A stretch of 64,000 nucleotides of DNA from Paenisporosarcina sp. OV554 (GTDB taxonomy: Bacteria > Bacillota > Bacilli > Bacillales_A > Planococcaceae): positions 1 to 64,000 of the forward strand of contig NZ_QBUC01000004.1 in NCBI RefSeq assembly GCF_003058165.1, given 5' to 3'. Below, piece after piece: positions 63,663 to 64,000 of the stretch. A model generated the notes under the pieces. The model made no database searches. It was not told the origin of the DNA and saw only the letters and a program-made list of their open reading frames with translations. Position 1 is the first letter of the stretch. Every line of letters begins with the position of its first letter. The position numbers and the translations under genes were made by a program.

Positions 63663-64000
63663 TTATGCATGTGCTGTTACGAGAGGTTTGCTCGCTGTAA
63701 CAGGACCCATACCGCGTGGAATTTCTGTCATTTCACGAGTCTGTGATCCAAGTGCATCAGCAATATATTTAGCAGCAATTGTTGGATCTAAATCGCCACA
63801 TGTATATACATCAATACTTGCGTAACCGTGTTCTGGGAAGCTGTGAATCGTTAAGTGTGATTCAGAAATAATCACGACTCCACTTACACCTTGTGGTGCA
63901 AATTTGTGGAATGCTACTTCACGTACTTCTGCTCCTGATTTAAGTGCTGCTTCAACAAATGTTCGTTCGATGAAATTCACATCGTTTAATTTGTCAAATT
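63663..64000 (-). CDS. speH: S-adenosylmethionine decarboxylase proenzyme (5' end outside window)
   Basis: The frame continues through the right edge ([14 protein letters not shown] can be read before the first in-window ATG), so the start is missing. The prokaryotic-type AdoMetDC self-cleaves before the Ser in [15 protein letters not shown] to make the pyruvoyl cofactor; this site is intact. The enzyme supplies aminopropyl groups for spermidine. It lies upstream of nrdR as in B. subtilis. Confidence 0.95.
   Translation of the reverse strand, partial: FDKLNDVNFIERTFVEAALKSGAEVREVAFHKFAPQGVSGVVIISESHLTIHSFPEHGYASIDVYTCGDLDPTIAAKYIADALGSQTREMTEIPRGMGPVTASKPLVTAHA

Overview
The window is chromosomal DNA from a low-GC, endospore-forming member of the Bacillales. 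It carries gerE and sspI, and nearly all housekeeping genes lie in the order known from the Bacillus subtilis nrdR-dnaB-dnaI / thrS-infC / pheST / fadR / sdh / gerE-racE-rph region, read here mostly on the minus strand. Protein sequences and the AT-rich intergenic style suggest Planococcaceae (Psychrobacillus/Sporosarcina-like); this placement is an inference.

Layout. 1-2.1 kb: the end of an IS21-family element (IstB C-terminus plus terminal repeats), a gene-poor stretch, and a tyrosine recombinase next to the 3' end of tRNA-Arg(TCT). This looks like the edge of an integrated island that continues to the left. 2.2-32.7 kb: conserved backbone: yfcE-like phosphodiesterase, rdgB, rph, murI/racE, a MarR regulator, gerE, a thioesterase, sdhCAB, yslB, lysC with a lysine riboswitch, uvrC, trxA, the fatty-acid cluster lcfA / fadR-fadB-etfB-etfA with a FadR operator, mutS2, polX, cvpA, zapA, rnhC, pheST with a T-box, an rRNA/tRNA methyltransferase and sspI. 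32.7-50 kb: a variable segment where B. subtilis has other genes. It holds a small HTH/membrane-protein operon, a decayed IS1182-like element next to a truncated sspI copy, a kinase-like gene, a four-gene operon (PIG-L deacetylase, GT4 glycosyltransferase, ATP-grasp ligase, APH-type phosphotransferase), argF, a Cys/His/Trp-repeat protein with probable spore-surface role, and four related SPOCS-like genes. 50-64 kb: backbone again: M42 peptidase, dUTPase, ysdB, ysdA, infC-rpmI-rplT with leader attenuator, thrS with T-box, a Fur-type iron ABC operon, dnaI, dnaB, nrdR and the incomplete speH.

How genes work together: FadR, its operator, the acyl-CoA synthetase, the crotonase and ETF form a fatty-acid degradation unit feeding electrons toward respiration, where SdhCAB also enters. 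A second FadR-like operator precedes the thioesterase. RNA-level control is prominent (L-box, two T-boxes, L20 leader).

The most unusual signal is a family of intergenic arrays of degenerate tandem repeats with a period of 21 bp (20-21 bp in one) at five separate places (6.5, 10.8, 27.6, 52.2-52.5, 60.6 kb). The unit sequence differs between loci while the period stays fixed. Each array adjoins a hairpin, and at two places array plus hairpin has duplicated as a cassette. Second in interest are the GT4/PIG-L/ATP-grasp/phosphotransferase operon and the module-shuffled SPOCS-like paralogues.
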